Source of the DNA: Methyloversatilis discipulorum
Lineage (GTDB): Bacteria > Pseudomonadota > Gammaproteobacteria > Burkholderiales > Rhodocyclaceae
DNA: 64,000 nucleotides
Assembly (NCBI RefSeq): GCF_000385375.1
Contig: NZ_ARVV01000001.1
Span: 1,178,001-1,242,000 of the forward strand
Reading direction: 5' to 3'
In this document: positions 20,186-30,114 of the stretch, in pieces
How the letters are laid out: every line of letters starts with the position of its first letter
Position numbering within the stretch: position 1 is the first letter of the stretch
Program-made: the position numbers and the translations under genes
The notes under the pieces: model-generated
What the model was told of the DNA's origin: nothing
The model's database searches: none
Seen by the model: only the letters and a program-made list of their open reading frames with translations

Positions 20186-21040
20186 TCAGCCCACCTTGCG
20201 CAGCCACAGGCTGGCGCCGGTGTTGCGCAGGCACAAGGGCATCCGGGTTTCGAAGAAGCTGCGGTGGAAGTGCGACATGAAGGTGTTCATCAGCAGCACC
20301 TGGAAACGGTCGTTGTGCTGCAGGAAGGCGCGCACCATGTAGGCCTCGTTCCAGGCAATGCCGTCGTAGATCCATTCCTTCGGATACTCGAAGGGATAGA
20401 AGATGTCGTGCAGATGGATCACGACACCCGGCGCCAGCGCCGGAAAGATTTCGAACAGCAGGCGATTGACGTCGCTGCCAACCTTGCCGACATGCGTCGA
20501 GTCGATGAACAGCACGTCGTTCTCTTCCAGCTGCCTGAACACGTCGATATCGACCTCCTGCAGCGGGCGGGCAATGATCGTGGAACGGGCCGCATCGTCG
20601 GGGCTGATCAGGGACTGCAGCAATTGCGGGAAGGGATCGATGAAGGTGGTGTGCAGCGTGCGACCCAGAAAGTACTGGTTCGTATCGAGCGTCACGCACG
20701 ACGAGTAGCCGGAGCCGACTTCGATCAGCCGTCGCGGCGCCAGCGTGCGCAGCATGCAATGCAGCATGATCGCGTCGGAATGGCCGTAGGCGGGATTCAG
20801 GTAGTGATAGCGCAGTCCGGGCGTGGGCTGGTCGGCGAACGGGAGGGTGGAGTACAGCAGCGCGAAGCGCTCCAGCAGGGCCAGCTGCGCGGTCTCACGC
20901 ATGTCGATGCCGGGCAGTTCGCGCGGCACGGTACCGAACAGGCGGTCCTCGTTGCGCCGCAGCTCCTGCGGATCGGGGTAGGGCGAATAGAAGTGCCCGG
21001 ACGGAAACAACTCGGGGACGACAACGGGGGGCTGCTTCAT
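20186..21040 (-). CDS. Methyltransf_24-type SAM methyltransferase
   Basis: A 284-residue protein with LIEVGSGYSSCVTLDT (motif I), TFIDPFPQLLQSL, and the late segments VLFIDSTHVGKVGSDV and HLHDIFYPFEYP. The VGSGYSS and D-H-D pattern place it in the Methyltransf_24 group, many of which act on sugars in surface-glycan clusters. ATG 21040 is preferred to a longer reading. It is divergent from the GTG-start methyltransferase at 21189, with about 150 bases for two promoters between them. Confidence 0.82.
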   Translation of the reverse strand: MKQPPVVVPELFPSGHFYSPYPDPQELRRNEDRLFGTVPRELPGIDMRETAQLALLERFALLYSTLPFADQPTPGLRYHYLNPAYGHSDAIMLHCMLRTLAPRRLIEVGSGYSSCVTLDTNQYFLGRTLHTTFIDPFPQLLQSLISPDDAARSTIIARPLQEVDIDVFRQLEENDVLFIDSTHVGKVGSDVNRLLFEIFPALAPGVVIHLHDIFYPFEYPKEWIYDGIAWNEAYMVRAFLQHNDRFQVLLMNTFMSHFHRSFFETRMPLCLRNTGASLWLRKVG

Positions 21041-21188
21041 CGCGTGATTTTCGACTTGAATGGACCGGTTGCGCCGCGCGGCCGTGTCAAACTCGCCCTT
21101 GGCCGGCATGCGTCCGCCCGCGTTGCTGCCGGATTATTGCATGCCGGTTTGCAACGGCATTTTCCGAACACTTCAGCCATAACCTCCC

Positions 21189-22160
21189 GTGTCGCAAAGC
21201 CCCTCCGTACCCGACATCGACCTTGAACTCGCCAGCCGCCTTGATGCGGCCTGGGGAGATCCCGCTGCCTGGGTCGCGCATGGCCTGCACTGGACCCACC
21301 TTCCGGCGGTCAAGGCGCGCCTGCACGAGCAGGTCACCGGCGACGCATCGGTCGAGCCGCTCGAGTGGTTCTTCAGCGTCGTCGCAGCCCATCAACCCCT
21401 GCCGCTCCGGCGGGTGCTCTTCCTCGGCTGCGGTCAGGGCAGGGACGAGCGCCTGGTTGCCCGATCAGCTTGGGCAGACGAGATCGTGGCTATCGACCTG
21501 TCCGCCAAGGCGCTGGATCTCGCGCGCGAACAGGCGAAAGCCGCCGGCGCGCGCATCCGTTACGTGCAGGCGGACATGAACAGCCTGCCAGTGGGGCAGA
21601 GCGGTTTCGAGCCCGGCAGCTTCGATGCCGTGCTGGGTATTTCCAGCGTGCACCATTGCGCCAATCTCGAAGACCTGTATGCGGGCGTGGCCCAGCTGCT
21701 GGCACCGGCAGGCTGGTTCTACCTCGACGAATACGTGGGCCCCGACCGCTTCCAGTGCGCGAACTCACAATTGCGTTTCATGAACCAGCTGGTCGATATG
21801 CTGCCGCACCACCTTCGCACGACGGGCGACGGACAGCTCAAAGGCAATCTGTGGCGGCCTTCGGTGGATGAGGTTGTTGCCGTGGATCCCACCGAAGCGG
21901 TCCGCTCGTCGGAAGTGCTGCCGCTGCTCGACCACCACTTCGACGTGTTCGAGCATCGACCTTATGGCGGCGCACTGATGCGCGTGGTGCTGGCCGCAAT
22001 CGCGCAGAACTTCATGAGCGCCGAGGCCGAGCCCTGGCTGCATGCACTGTTGCGCGCCGAGGATGATCTTTTCCGGTCCGGGCGCGTGCAGCCGGACCTC
22101 GCGTGTGTCATCGCCCGCGTGCGGACTGCAACCACTGCGCCACCCAGTCCGTATCGTTGA
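21189..22160 (+). CDS. Class I SAM methyltransferase
   Basis: A 323-residue methyltransferase with GTG start. Motif I is VLFLGCGQGRDERLV, followed by IVAIDLSAKALDLAREQ, YVQADMNSLP and VLGISSVHHCANL. The N-terminal helical part (about 1-70) and the C-terminal half resemble methyltransferases fused to or beside glycosyltransferases. Its last 53 bases overlap the 3' end of the convergent methyltransferase at 22108-22953, so both C-termini are encoded by the same DNA. Confidence 0.82.
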   Translation: MSQSPSVPDIDLELASRLDAAWGDPAAWVAHGLHWTHLPAVKARLHEQVTGDASVEPLEWFFSVVAAHQPLPLRRVLFLGCGQGRDERLVARSAWADEIVAIDLSAKALDLAREQAKAAGARIRYVQADMNSLPVGQSGFEPGSFDAVLGISSVHHCANLEDLYAGVAQLLAPAGWFYLDEYVGPDRFQCANSQLRFMNQLVDMLPHHLRTTGDGQLKGNLWRPSVDEVVAVDPTEAVRSSEVLPLLDHHFDVFEHRPYGGALMRVVLAAIAQNFMSAEAEPWLHALLRAEDDLFRSGRVQPDLACVIARVRTATTAPPSPYR

Positions 22161-22953
22161 TGCCGAGCGAAAACACGGCGTGCGGCGTCGCCACCGCGTG
22201 CTCAGGCGGCAGCGCCGCGTAGGACTGACGGATCAGCGGCAGACGGTCGCTCAGCACGCGGTTTCCGGGGTCTAGCCCGGTGATCACCGTCAGGCCGGTC
22301 GGTGCGGTCGGCAGCGTAATGACGTGCAGGTCAGGACGCAGGCTCCGCAGACAGGGCACGATCTTCCAGCCGTCGCCGGTGTAGAACCCGGTCCGGCGCT
22401 CGCGCGCGGCGGTGAGCGCGTTGAGTGGCAGCGTGTCGTGCAGCAGCACGACCGCTCCGGGCGCGGCGTGGCGCTCGATGGCGATGAAGTCGTCCAGCAC
22501 GGTTTCGAAGTGGTGATCGCCGTCGATGAAGGCGAGGTCGAAACCGTCGGGCACCAGCCCGCTGTCCGCCGGCACGGCGGCGAAGAAGTCGGCGCTGGTC
22601 TGGCGGTACAGGCGCGCATTCGCACGGCAGTGCTGCAGCGGGTCACCGAGCGGCGCGGGGTCCACGCCCACCACCCGCGTCGGTGGCTGGGCCAGCGCCA
22701 GCGATTCGCCCTTCTCGACGCCGATTTCCAGATACAGCCGCGGTGTCAGCTGTGCGTGGAACCAGGCCAGCCAGAAACGGTAGTCGGGCCCCGGCCAGCG
22801 CAGCCGCGCCAGCGCGACGTGCACGCCGGGCAGATTGGGCTCACGTACCAGTGCATCGAGCAGACAATCGCGCGCGGCGTCGGTCAGTCCGTGCGCCATC
22901 AGATGTCGGAAGCGCCGCAGCGTGGGCTCTTCCAGCGGATGACGGGCGCTCAT
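22108..22953 (-). CDS. Methyltransf_24-type SAM methyltransferase
   Basis: A 281-residue protein with LYLEIGVEKGESLAL (motif I), VVGVDPAPL, then FDLAFIDGDHHFETVLDDF and VVLLHDTLPLNALT. The DGDHHFE/LHD pattern is the signature of the Methyltransf_24/cephalosporin hydroxylase-like fold. Its ATG overlaps the stop of the giant transferase gene by 4 bases (ATGA), so it is coupled to it. It is therefore probably a tailoring enzyme for the glycan made by that protein. Confidence 0.83.
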   Translation of the reverse strand: MSARHPLEEPTLRRFRHLMAHGLTDAARDCLLDALVREPNLPGVHVALARLRWPGPDYRFWLAWFHAQLTPRLYLEIGVEKGESLALAQPPTRVVGVDPAPLGDPLQHCRANARLYRQTSADFFAAVPADSGLVPDGFDLAFIDGDHHFETVLDDFIAIERHAAPGAVVLLHDTLPLNALTAARERRTGFYTGDGWKIVPCLRSLRPDLHVITLPTAPTGLTVITGLDPGNRVLSDRLPLIRQSYAALPPEHAVATPHAVFSLGINDTDWVAQWLQSARGR

Positions 22954-25900
22954 CGCGGTGCCTCCGACAGCGCGTCGCGCAGGATGTGGCCGAAGCGCTC
23001 CGGGCTGTAGCGGGCATCGCACTGATCCCACGCAGCGCGTTGCTGCCGGGCCCACAGTTCATCGTCATGCAGCAGGCGTGCGATGCCGCGGGCAAAGGCG
23101 TCGGCATCGCGGGCGGACTGGATGTCGATGCCCGCGCTCCAGTCCAGCTGCCGCACCAGCACGGCGGAGGCCACGACCGGCAAACCGTTGGCGGCCGCCT
23201 CGATCACCTTGGCGGGCACGCCGCCGGCGAACCGTACCGGCGCGACGAACACGCGTGCGCGGTCGTACAGCGGCTCCAGGCTGTCCACCGGACCGATCAG
23301 CTGCACGTCGTCGCCGGCAAGATCGCTCACCCGATGCGAGCGGTTGATGCCGACGACGGACAGCACCGGCGCATGCGGCAGCAGGTCGCGCAGCCGCGGC
23401 ATGACTTCGGTGATGAACCAGACCAGACCGTCCTCGTTCGGCGTGTCCGGATGCAGCGCGCCGACGAACAGCAGACCGCTGCGATGCTGCGGCCCCGGCG
23501 CCGCGCGGCGGGTCGATATCGCGTGACTCAGTATCCGGACCTGATGGCCGGCGGCGCGGAACAGGCGGGCATCGCGTTGCGACACCACCCACACCTGATC
23601 GGCCCCTCTGGCCAGCCCGATCTCGGCGGCCAGACGGGTCTTTGCCGCCGCCCGCGTCAGCGGGCGTCCCTTGACCGCCGCTTCCGGAATCTCGCGCAAC
23701 GCGAACAGCGCTTCCGCGTCGTAGATCATGCGCATGCCGGCGAACAGTTCCGGCCTGCGCCGGAACAGCGGCGACAGCGCCTGAAGATTTGGCGGGCGGC
23801 TCACCACGAGCACGTCATAGATACCGCGACGCTGGTCGAGAAAGGTTTCGAGCCGGCCCATGCCGTGGCCGAGCGCCACTTCCGTAGTCGCGGGCAGCGA
23901 CGCGTACACATCACGCCAGTCATCATCCTCCTGCCACAGCGGAAAGAAGGTGACCGGCCAGTCGCTCAATGCCTGCAGCATCAGGCGGGCGCGTGGCAGA
24001 CCGCCGCCCTTCACCATGTGCGGCACCTCGTTGTCGAGGATGAGCACGCGCGGGCGGCGCGGGTGGTCCTCGGGCGAGCGCCAGCGATCGCCCGACAGCG
24101 GCTGTGGCGCGGGTGCCGGCTGGCCCTTCAGCCATTCGCCATGGCGGTCCACGAAGCGCTGCCGGTTCTCGCGCATCTGCCGGGGCGCTTCGTCGCCGGT
24201 GGCACTGCCCCATTCCAGGTGTTCGACCAGCACCGCCGGCTCATACACCACGCGGAAACCGGCGCGCCAGGCGCGCAGGCAGAAATCCGTGTCCTCGTAA
24301 TAGGCCGGCGCGAAGCGCTCGTCGAAGCCGCCCAGCATCCGCCACAGAGGCGTGCGCACCGCCATGAACACGCCGGACACGTAATCGGTCGCCCGGCTCG
24401 CCATCGCCGCCGGGCAGAAGGGGTCTTCGCCGCGGCCGATGCCCAGCGACGAGCCGTCGCGGAAGATCGTGTTGCCCGCTTCCTGCAATCCGCCCGCCGT
24501 CAGCACGATGCGGCCGCCGAGCACCCCGATCGCCGGCTCGGCGTCGAGCCGGGTGAGCGCCGCTGCCAGCGCGCCCTGCTGCAGGATGGCGTCACTGTTC
24601 AGGAACACCAGATGACGTCCGCGTGCCAGCGCCGCTGCCTGATTGGCGGCACGCAGGAAACCGGCGTTCTCCGCGTTGCGCACGATGCACGCACCGCGCA
24701 CGCGTTGCAGCAGCGAGTCCGTTTCATCGTCCGACGCGTTGTCCACGATGATGGTCTCGAACACCGCACCCCGCTGGTCGGCCAGCGCCTGCAGCGTCGT
24801 GCGTGTCAGTCCGGCCTGCTTGTAGAGGACCACGATCACCGACAGATCAGGCGTCGCGCTTGCCGGAAGCGCCGGCAGTTCGAGGGCCGTCGACTTGTCC
24901 AGCCAGACCTGGAGCGCACGACGCGCCCGGGCGCGGATCTGGGCCTTCGGGTCCTCTTCGGCGGCGTCTGCGGCAACGAGATCGAGCAGGCGCTCGCATG
25001 CCTGCTCGATCTGGCGTGCCACGCGGCGTCCATCGAGCAGAGGTGATTCGTACATGCGTCGGCGCAGCGTGGTGCGATGGTGTCGCAGCGTATCTACGTC
25101 GGCGGCCAGTGCGGTCGCGGTGTCGACATAGGTGGCCGCGCTGTCGGCCACCCAGGCGTCCAGTCCGAGCGAGGCGAGCACCGAAAGCCCCTGGCGCGCG
25201 CCGGCCCAGCCGCCCGCGCGGCTGATCACCGGCACGCCCATCCACAGCGGCTCGAACAGGCTCAGTCCACCGTTGCCCGGAAAGCTGTCGAGTACCAGAT
25301 CGATCTGCTGCAGCCATTCGAACAGCCCGACGTGGCTGCGCGGCGGGTCGAACGCTACGCGTGCGCCGTCGATGCCGTGGGCGTCCAGCACGGCCAGGAT
25401 GTGCGTGCGCTGCGGCCAGTCGCCGGCCACTTCACCGATGAAGCGGATGCGCGATCGCGGGGTTGCCGCGACCACCCGGGCCCATGTTTCGAGGCAGGTG
25501 CGGGTCATGCGCAGCCCGCGCGCGGTGACGCCGAAGGTGACGACGCCGTTGCGCAGCAGCGGCGGCGGCAACGGCTCCGGCGCGTGAACCGGCGGGTCCC
25601 AGCACCACTGGCCGCCGTCGATCCGCCACAGCGCCTCTTCGTGAAATGTCTCGTGCGCGACCGGCACGGCGTGAGCGTCGGTCAGCAGCACGTCGAACAG
25701 CCCTCCGGCCGTGACCGGGCAACCGAGCCAGCCCACCTGCAACGGCGCGACGCGGCGGGCGTAGGCTTCCAGCAGTTCGAACTGGCCCTCGAACGGATGC
25801 AGCCCGCCGGCATCGATCACCACGTCGATGCGGTTCGCCGCACACGATGCGGCCAGTCCGGCGGGCACGAGCGGCTCGCAGTGGATGTGCGGCGGCAGGT

Positions 25901-28130
25901 CCGGCAGTGGACGGTTGCTGAACAGGAATACGTCGGTCTGTTCGGCGTCGTGATTGGCGAGCACCCGGCGCAGCAGGCTCTGGTGCAGCTGCCCCGCGAC
26001 GTAGGCGATGCGCAGGCGGGCGCCGTGCCGGCGCAGTGCGGGAGGGCGCGGCGTTCGATTCAGTCCTGCCCGCAGCTTGAGTGCCCGGTACAGGTCGCGC
26101 GCGGCCCGCGCGAGATCGGACGGCGTCGACGCGTCGGACAGCGTCGCGCCATACAGCGCCGCGCTGGCGATCCACGGATCGGGCGGACAGTCCTCTGCGG
26201 CAGCGGTGAGCAGACGGTCGAGACAGTCATGACCATGGCGCGCGCTGGCGACGGTCAGCGCGTCGCGCAGCGCGGCCCGCCGTTCCGGTAGCGCAGCCTG
26301 CTTCAGTGCTGCGCGCGCCCCCGGAGTGGCGAGGCCGACCAGACGTGCCAGCACGGCGGTCGCACCGGCCACGTTCTGGCGCTCGCTCGATAGCCGACGA
26401 CACAGATCCAGCGCGCGCACCGAACCGTCCGGCTGCGGGTCGCCGCTCTCGGTCAGCAGGCGGGCCTTCATCAGCATGGCCTGGGCATGACGGGGTTGCC
26501 GGCCGAGTACGTCGTCGACCGCGTCCAGACCGCGGCTGAAATCGCCGCTGCGCAGACAGGCCTCGGCCAGCTCCAGCAGGGGCAGCACATCGTCCGGCTG
26601 CAGCGCGCGCAGCCGCAGGAAGGCCAGCTGCGCCTGGCCCGGGCGCTGGTCAGCGAGCAGTATCCAGCCCAGTTGCCGCAGGCTGTCGCCACGATCCGGC
26701 TGCAGCAGCAGGGCGGTTTCGATGGCGGTTTCGGCTTCGCTGAGCCGGTGCTGCCGCAGCCGCACTTCGGCCAACGCTCGCCAGGCATCGACCTGCTGCG
26801 GGTCGTGCGCGACCGCCGCCTGCGCGAGTTCCGCGGCCAGCGTCAGCTCGTCGCTGGCGGCGAACACGAAGGCGGCCTGTACCCTCGTGTCCTGATCGTC
26901 CGGGTGGAGCGCGAGCGCCCGCCGCACGGCGTCCTTCGCCACCGGCAGCTCGCCCTGCTCGAGCGCCAGCCAGCCCAGCACGCGCAGCGCGGCCGCGTTG
27001 TCCGCGTCGAGGCGCAGGGCACGCGCGAGCGCGCGTCGCGCAAGGCCACCGCGGCCGCGCTGGCAATGCACCGCAGCCAGCAGGCGCCAGAGCTCGCTTT
27101 CGCCCGGTGCTGCGCGCAGCAGTGGCCAGAGCTGACGGCGCGCTTCGGCGGTCCGCTTCAGGTCGAGCAGCGCCTGCACCTTCAGTGCCTGCGCCGGCAA
27201 GGACTGCGCTTGTTGCTGCAGCACGAGTTCCAGCAGCCACAGTGCCGCTTCGGCGCGACCCCAGCGTGACTGGATCTGCGCGCGACGCAGCAGCGCATCG
27301 GCGTTCGTCGGGTCGCGCTGCTGGACTTCGGCGTAGCAATGCTCAGCCGCTTCGAGATCATCCGAGCGGTGTTGCAGCACGCCAAGCAGGTACCAGGCGT
27401 CCGCCCGTTCCGGATGGGTGTCGGTCTGGCTGCGCGCCAGTGCGATCGCGTGTGCGCGCCGGCCCTGATCCCACTCGTGGCAGGCCTGTTCCGTCAGCAA
27501 CTCGGCGTCGAAGGGCAGATGTTCGAGTCCGCGAGAAAGTGCCTGGCCGGCCAGATCGGGGCGGTGCAGGGCCGCATGGCATTGCGCGAGGTGGCGGTGC
27601 AGTGTGCGCTGCTCCGGCGCGCCATGAGGAAAAGCCGCGATGGCTTCCTCGTACAGCTCGATCGCCTCACGCAGCATTCCCTGCCGCTGCAGCAGCCATG
27701 CCGATTGCAGCAGGCGCTGCGGCTGACGGGAGGCCTGCAAGGCCTTCCCTGCCCAGAGCGCGGCCTCGGCGACCTGATCGACGTCCTGCAGCAGCCAGGC
27801 CAGCGTGAAGGCGGCTTCATCCAGACGGGCATCCAGCAGACAGGCACGGCGCAGGGCCTCGATCGCCGGCGCGACGTCGCCGCGGCGCTGGTGCAGCAGG
27901 CCGGCATACCAGTGCAACGGTGCGTAGTGGGAAGCGCGGGCCAGTGCTGGCAACAGGATGTCCGCGGCCGCATCCATCCGACCGGCATCGAGCAGGAAGT
28001 AGCCCAGCGCAGCGGCGACCGACGGCCCGCCATCGGTGGCATGTGCCTGCTGCGCGCAGTGCATGGCCGCTGCCTTGTCGCCGTCGGCGAAATGCCGCCA
28101 GGCCTGCCGGATTAGCTCCGTCGCATTCAC
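22950..28130 (-). CDS. Giant TPR / OGT-like / GT2 / GT4 fusion glycosyltransferase
   Basis: A 1726-residue cytoplasmic protein with four parts. Residues 1-640 are tandem TPR repeats. Residues about 705-1060 are an O-GlcNAc-transferase (SPINDLY)-like domain with DSFPGNGGLSLFEPLWMGVP at 948-967. Residues about 1095-1330 are a GT2 (GT-A) domain with VDNASDDET (1129-1137), NSDA (1178-1181) and EDTDFCLR. Residues about 1360-1720 are a GT4 (GT-B) domain with GGVPAKVIEAAANGLPVV. In the OGT-like part the lysine that contacts UDP in OGTs seems replaced by Arg874, so activity there is uncertain. It is coupled at its 3' end to a methyltransferase, and a GT4-methyltransferase fusion lies 13 bases upstream. 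TPR-OGT proteins usually glycosylate proteins, so an adhesin or flagellin target is plausible but unproven. Confidence 0.9.
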   Translation of the reverse strand: MNATELIRQAWRHFADGDKAAAMHCAQQAHATDGGPSVAAALGYFLLDAGRMDAAADILLPALARASHYAPLHWYAGLLHQRRGDVAPAIEALRRACLLDARLDEAAFTLAWLLQDVDQVAEAALWAGKALQASRQPQRLLQSAWLLQRQGMLREAIELYEEAIAAFPHGAPEQRTLHRHLAQCHAALHRPDLAGQALSRGLEHLPFDAELLTEQACHEWDQGRRAHAIALARSQTDTHPERADAWYLLGVLQHRSDDLEAAEHCYAEVQQRDPTNADALLRRAQIQSRWGRAEAALWLLELVLQQQAQSLPAQALKVQALLDLKRTAEARRQLWPLLRAAPGESELWRLLAAVHCQRGRGGLARRALARALRLDADNAAALRVLGWLALEQGELPVAKDAVRRALALHPDDQDTRVQAAFVFAASDELTLAAELAQAAVAHDPQQVDAWRALAEVRLRQHRLSEAETAIETALLLQPDRGDSLRQLGWILLADQRPGQAQLAFLRLRALQPDDVLPLLELAEACLRSGDFSRGLDAVDDVLGRQPRHAQAMLMKARLLTESGDPQPDGSVRALDLCRRLSSERQNVAGATAVLARLVGLATPGARAALKQAALPERRAALRDALTVASARHGHDCLDRLLTAAAEDCPPDPWIASAALYGATLSDASTPSDLARAARDLYRALKLRAGLNRTPRPPALRRHGARLRIAYVAGQLHQSLLRRVLANHDAEQTDVFLFSNRPLPDLPPHIHCEPLVPAGLAASCAANRIDVVIDAGGLHPFEGQFELLEAYARRVAPLQVGWLGCPVTAGGLFDVLLTDAHAVPVAHETFHEEALWRIDGGQWCWDPPVHAPEPLPPPLLRNGVVTFGVTARGLRMTRTCLETWARVVAATPRSRIRFIGEVAGDWPQRTHILAVLDAHGIDGARVAFDPPRSHVGLFEWLQQIDLVLDSFPGNGGLSLFEPLWMGVPVISRAGGWAGARQGLSVLASLGLDAWVADSAATYVDTATALAADVDTLRHHRTTLRRRMYESPLLDGRRVARQIEQACERLLDLVAADAAEEDPKAQIRARARRALQVWLDKSTALELPALPASATPDLSVIVVLYKQAGLTRTTLQALADQRGAVFETIIVDNASDDETDSLLQRVRGACIVRNAENAGFLRAANQAAALARGRHLVFLNSDAILQQGALAAALTRLDAEPAIGVLGGRIVLTAGGLQEAGNTIFRDGSSLGIGRGEDPFCPAAMASRATDYVSGVFMAVRTPLWRMLGGFDERFAPAYYEDTDFCLRAWRAGFRVVYEPAVLVEHLEWGSATGDEAPRQMRENRQRFVDRHGEWLKGQPAPAPQPLSGDRWRSPEDHPRRPRVLILDNEVPHMVKGGGLPRARLMLQALSDWPVTFFPLWQEDDDWRDVYASLPATTEVALGHGMGRLETFLDQRRGIYDVLVVSRPPNLQALSPLFRRRPELFAGMRMIYDAEALFALREIPEAAVKGRPLTRAAAKTRLAAEIGLARGADQVWVVSQRDARLFRAAGHQVRILSHAISTRRAAPGPQHRSGLLFVGALHPDTPNEDGLVWFITEVMPRLRDLLPHAPVLSVVGINRSHRVSDLAGDDVQLIGPVDSLEPLYDRARVFVAPVRFAGGVPAKVIEAAANGLPVVASAVLVRQLDWSAGIDIQSARDADAFARGIARLLHDDELWARQQRAAWDQCDARYSPERFGHILRDALSEAPR

Positions 28131-28143
28131 GGCGCGTGCGTCG

Positions 28144-30027
28144 TCAAGGCAGCGCGCGGTCGCCGCTCGCTACCGGCCGCCGGGCCACGACCGTGAACAT
28201 CGCCACCTCCCGGTTCTCGGCCGGCTGCCTCTGTTTGTGGATGCTGACCGTGCACTCGGTGAAACCCATTACGCCCAGCGCCGATACGAAGAACTGCGGC
28301 GTGAACTGCCACCAGGTGTGCACCTGGGGCACACCGGTGTGCGGCAGCAGCCAGCATGCAGGCGCGTCGCCCAGCGCCGGGTCGTATGCTTCGGTGACCA
28401 CCATCGTGTGCCGGACACGTTCGGCGACGCTCTGCAGCAGGTCGAAGGGACGGCGGCAGTGCAGCAGCACCGACGCCAGAACGCCGATGTCGAAAGGGCC
28501 GAAGCCGGGCGGGAGCTCATAGGGATCACCTTCGAACACCCTGACCCGTGAGTCGTGCTGTCGATGCAGGTACCAGAATGAATTGCGCACCATCTCGATC
28601 TGTTCGCTGAAGGTTTCGCGCCAGCCCGGCGTGTCGAAGCCTTCGAGGGGCACGATGTCCCACAGATGCGACATCGGCGGCTCCACGCAGGTGACGGTCG
28701 CACCGGCCATCTCCATGCAGAAGGACAGAAAGCCGCTCGCCGGACCGATCTCCAGCACCGATTGACCGGTCACGCAGATGTCGCCCAGATAGCCGAACGG
28801 ATCGGGTCGCAGATCCCATTCGCCGATCACCTCTTCGCCGTCTGCCAGATCGCAGGAATGATAGAAGCGGCAGTCTTCGCGCCGCGGTGAGCGTGGCGCG
28901 ACCTCGCGCAGGGCAGCGGGGAGCGAACCGGGCGCAGCCGCGGTGACGCTGCTGTCGAGCGTCGGGCCTGTTCTGTCGCTGTCGTCGATCAGCGACTGAC
29001 TGGCGTGCACGGCCAGCAGGCTCAGCAGTTCTCCGACGATGAGCGGCGTGGACACCACATGGGCCGCGGCCTGACGCAGCGCCGCTTCTCTGTGTCGGGC
29101 GCTGAGCACCGGATCGTAAAGCTGTCGCAGCGCCTGCGCCCAGTCGTCGATCGCCGCTTCGGGGGCGAGCACGAAACCGCCGTCGCCGACCAGATCGGGC
29201 AGCGCGCCGCGCGTGCTGGCCAGCACCGGCAGGCCATTGATCTGGGCCTCGATCACGGTGCGGCCAAAGGATTCCTCCCATACCGAGGGCATCAGCAGCA
29301 CCCGCGTGCGGGCGAACACCTCGCGCATGTCGCGCGTCGGGCCACACCATTCGATATTGCCCAGCCGTGCCGCCCGGTCGAGGCAGTAGGCGCGCCAGTG
29401 CGGGTCGATGTGCCAGCTTTCCACCACGAGGAAGGGCAGTTCCGGGCAGGCCGCGGCCAGCGAGAACATGATTTCGACGCCCTTGATCGGCGTCGGATTG
29501 ACGAACAGCACCTTGTCGCCGGTCTGCCCGCTCGCATAGGACTCGGCCGCTACGACCGGCGGGATCACCGCACAGTCGATGCCGTACAGCGTGCGCCAGC
29601 GCTGTGCGGTGAACGCCGAATTGGCGAGGAACAGCAGCGACGGATGCGGTGCAAGATGACCGGCGAGCTGGTGCGTCTCCACGTTGTGCAGATAGACCGC
29701 CGTCGGGCGTCCGGTCGTCAGACTGGCCAGCACCATCGGTGCCAGCGCCAAACCATTCTGCACGACGATGACATCGGCGCCCCAGGCGGCAGCGGCCATC
29801 GGCAGCGCCTTTTCCGGCGCATCGGCGCGCAGCACGAGGTAACCCAGGCTCTCGTCACCGCTCGCCGGCTGTTCGGCGGCAGAAGGGTCAGTCCGCAGAC
29901 GACCGCACAGAACCGCCGCATCGGCGCCCATCGCCTTGATGGCCAGGCAGAGGTCGTGCGTGGTGGTCTGCAGCCCGCCGGTGAGGTCGGGCAGATGGGC
30001 ATAGTTGGAAACAAACAGGACGCGCAT
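28144..30027 (-). CDS. GT4 glycosyltransferase-SAM methyltransferase fusion
   Basis: A 627-residue protein. Residues 1-340 are a GT4 GT-B glycosyltransferase with the N-terminal GGLQTTTHDL loop and the EX7E signature (E252 to E260, EESFGRTVIEAQINGLPV). After a linker, residues about 385-620 are a SAM methyltransferase with motif I VLEIGPASGFLS (424-435) and VTCVEPP, of the type seen in tRNA cmo5U or sugar methyltransferases. The fusion suggests that a transferred sugar is methylated by the same polypeptide. It lies 13 bases upstream of the giant fusion and is read with it. Confidence 0.88.
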   Translation of the reverse strand: MRVLFVSNYAHLPDLTGGLQTTTHDLCLAIKAMGADAAVLCGRLRTDPSAAEQPASGDESLGYLVLRADAPEKALPMAAAAWGADVIVVQNGLALAPMVLASLTTGRPTAVYLHNVETHQLAGHLAPHPSLLFLANSAFTAQRWRTLYGIDCAVIPPVVAAESYASGQTGDKVLFVNPTPIKGVEIMFSLAAACPELPFLVVESWHIDPHWRAYCLDRAARLGNIEWCGPTRDMREVFARTRVLLMPSVWEESFGRTVIEAQINGLPVLASTRGALPDLVGDGGFVLAPEAAIDDWAQALRQLYDPVLSARHREAALRQAAAHVVSTPLIVGELLSLLAVHASQSLIDDSDRTGPTLDSSVTAAAPGSLPAALREVAPRSPRREDCRFYHSCDLADGEEVIGEWDLRPDPFGYLGDICVTGQSVLEIGPASGFLSFCMEMAGATVTCVEPPMSHLWDIVPLEGFDTPGWRETFSEQIEMVRNSFWYLHRQHDSRVRVFEGDPYELPPGFGPFDIGVLASVLLHCRRPFDLLQSVAERVRHTMVVTEAYDPALGDAPACWLLPHTGVPQVHTWWQFTPQFFVSALGVMGFTECTVSIHKQRQPAENREVAMFTVVARRPVASGDRALP

Positions 30028-30114
30028 GGCCTACCCGTGTTGTGAAGGCGGCGGGAGCGTCTGTCGCAGGGCGACCCGGATCGGTCACCCGCCCCGCTCC
30101 CGCAAGGCGCGTGC

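Noticed and set aside
22683-25046. Open frame of about 787 residues antisense to the giant transferase
   Set aside because: Composition artefact opposite a gene with clear domains.
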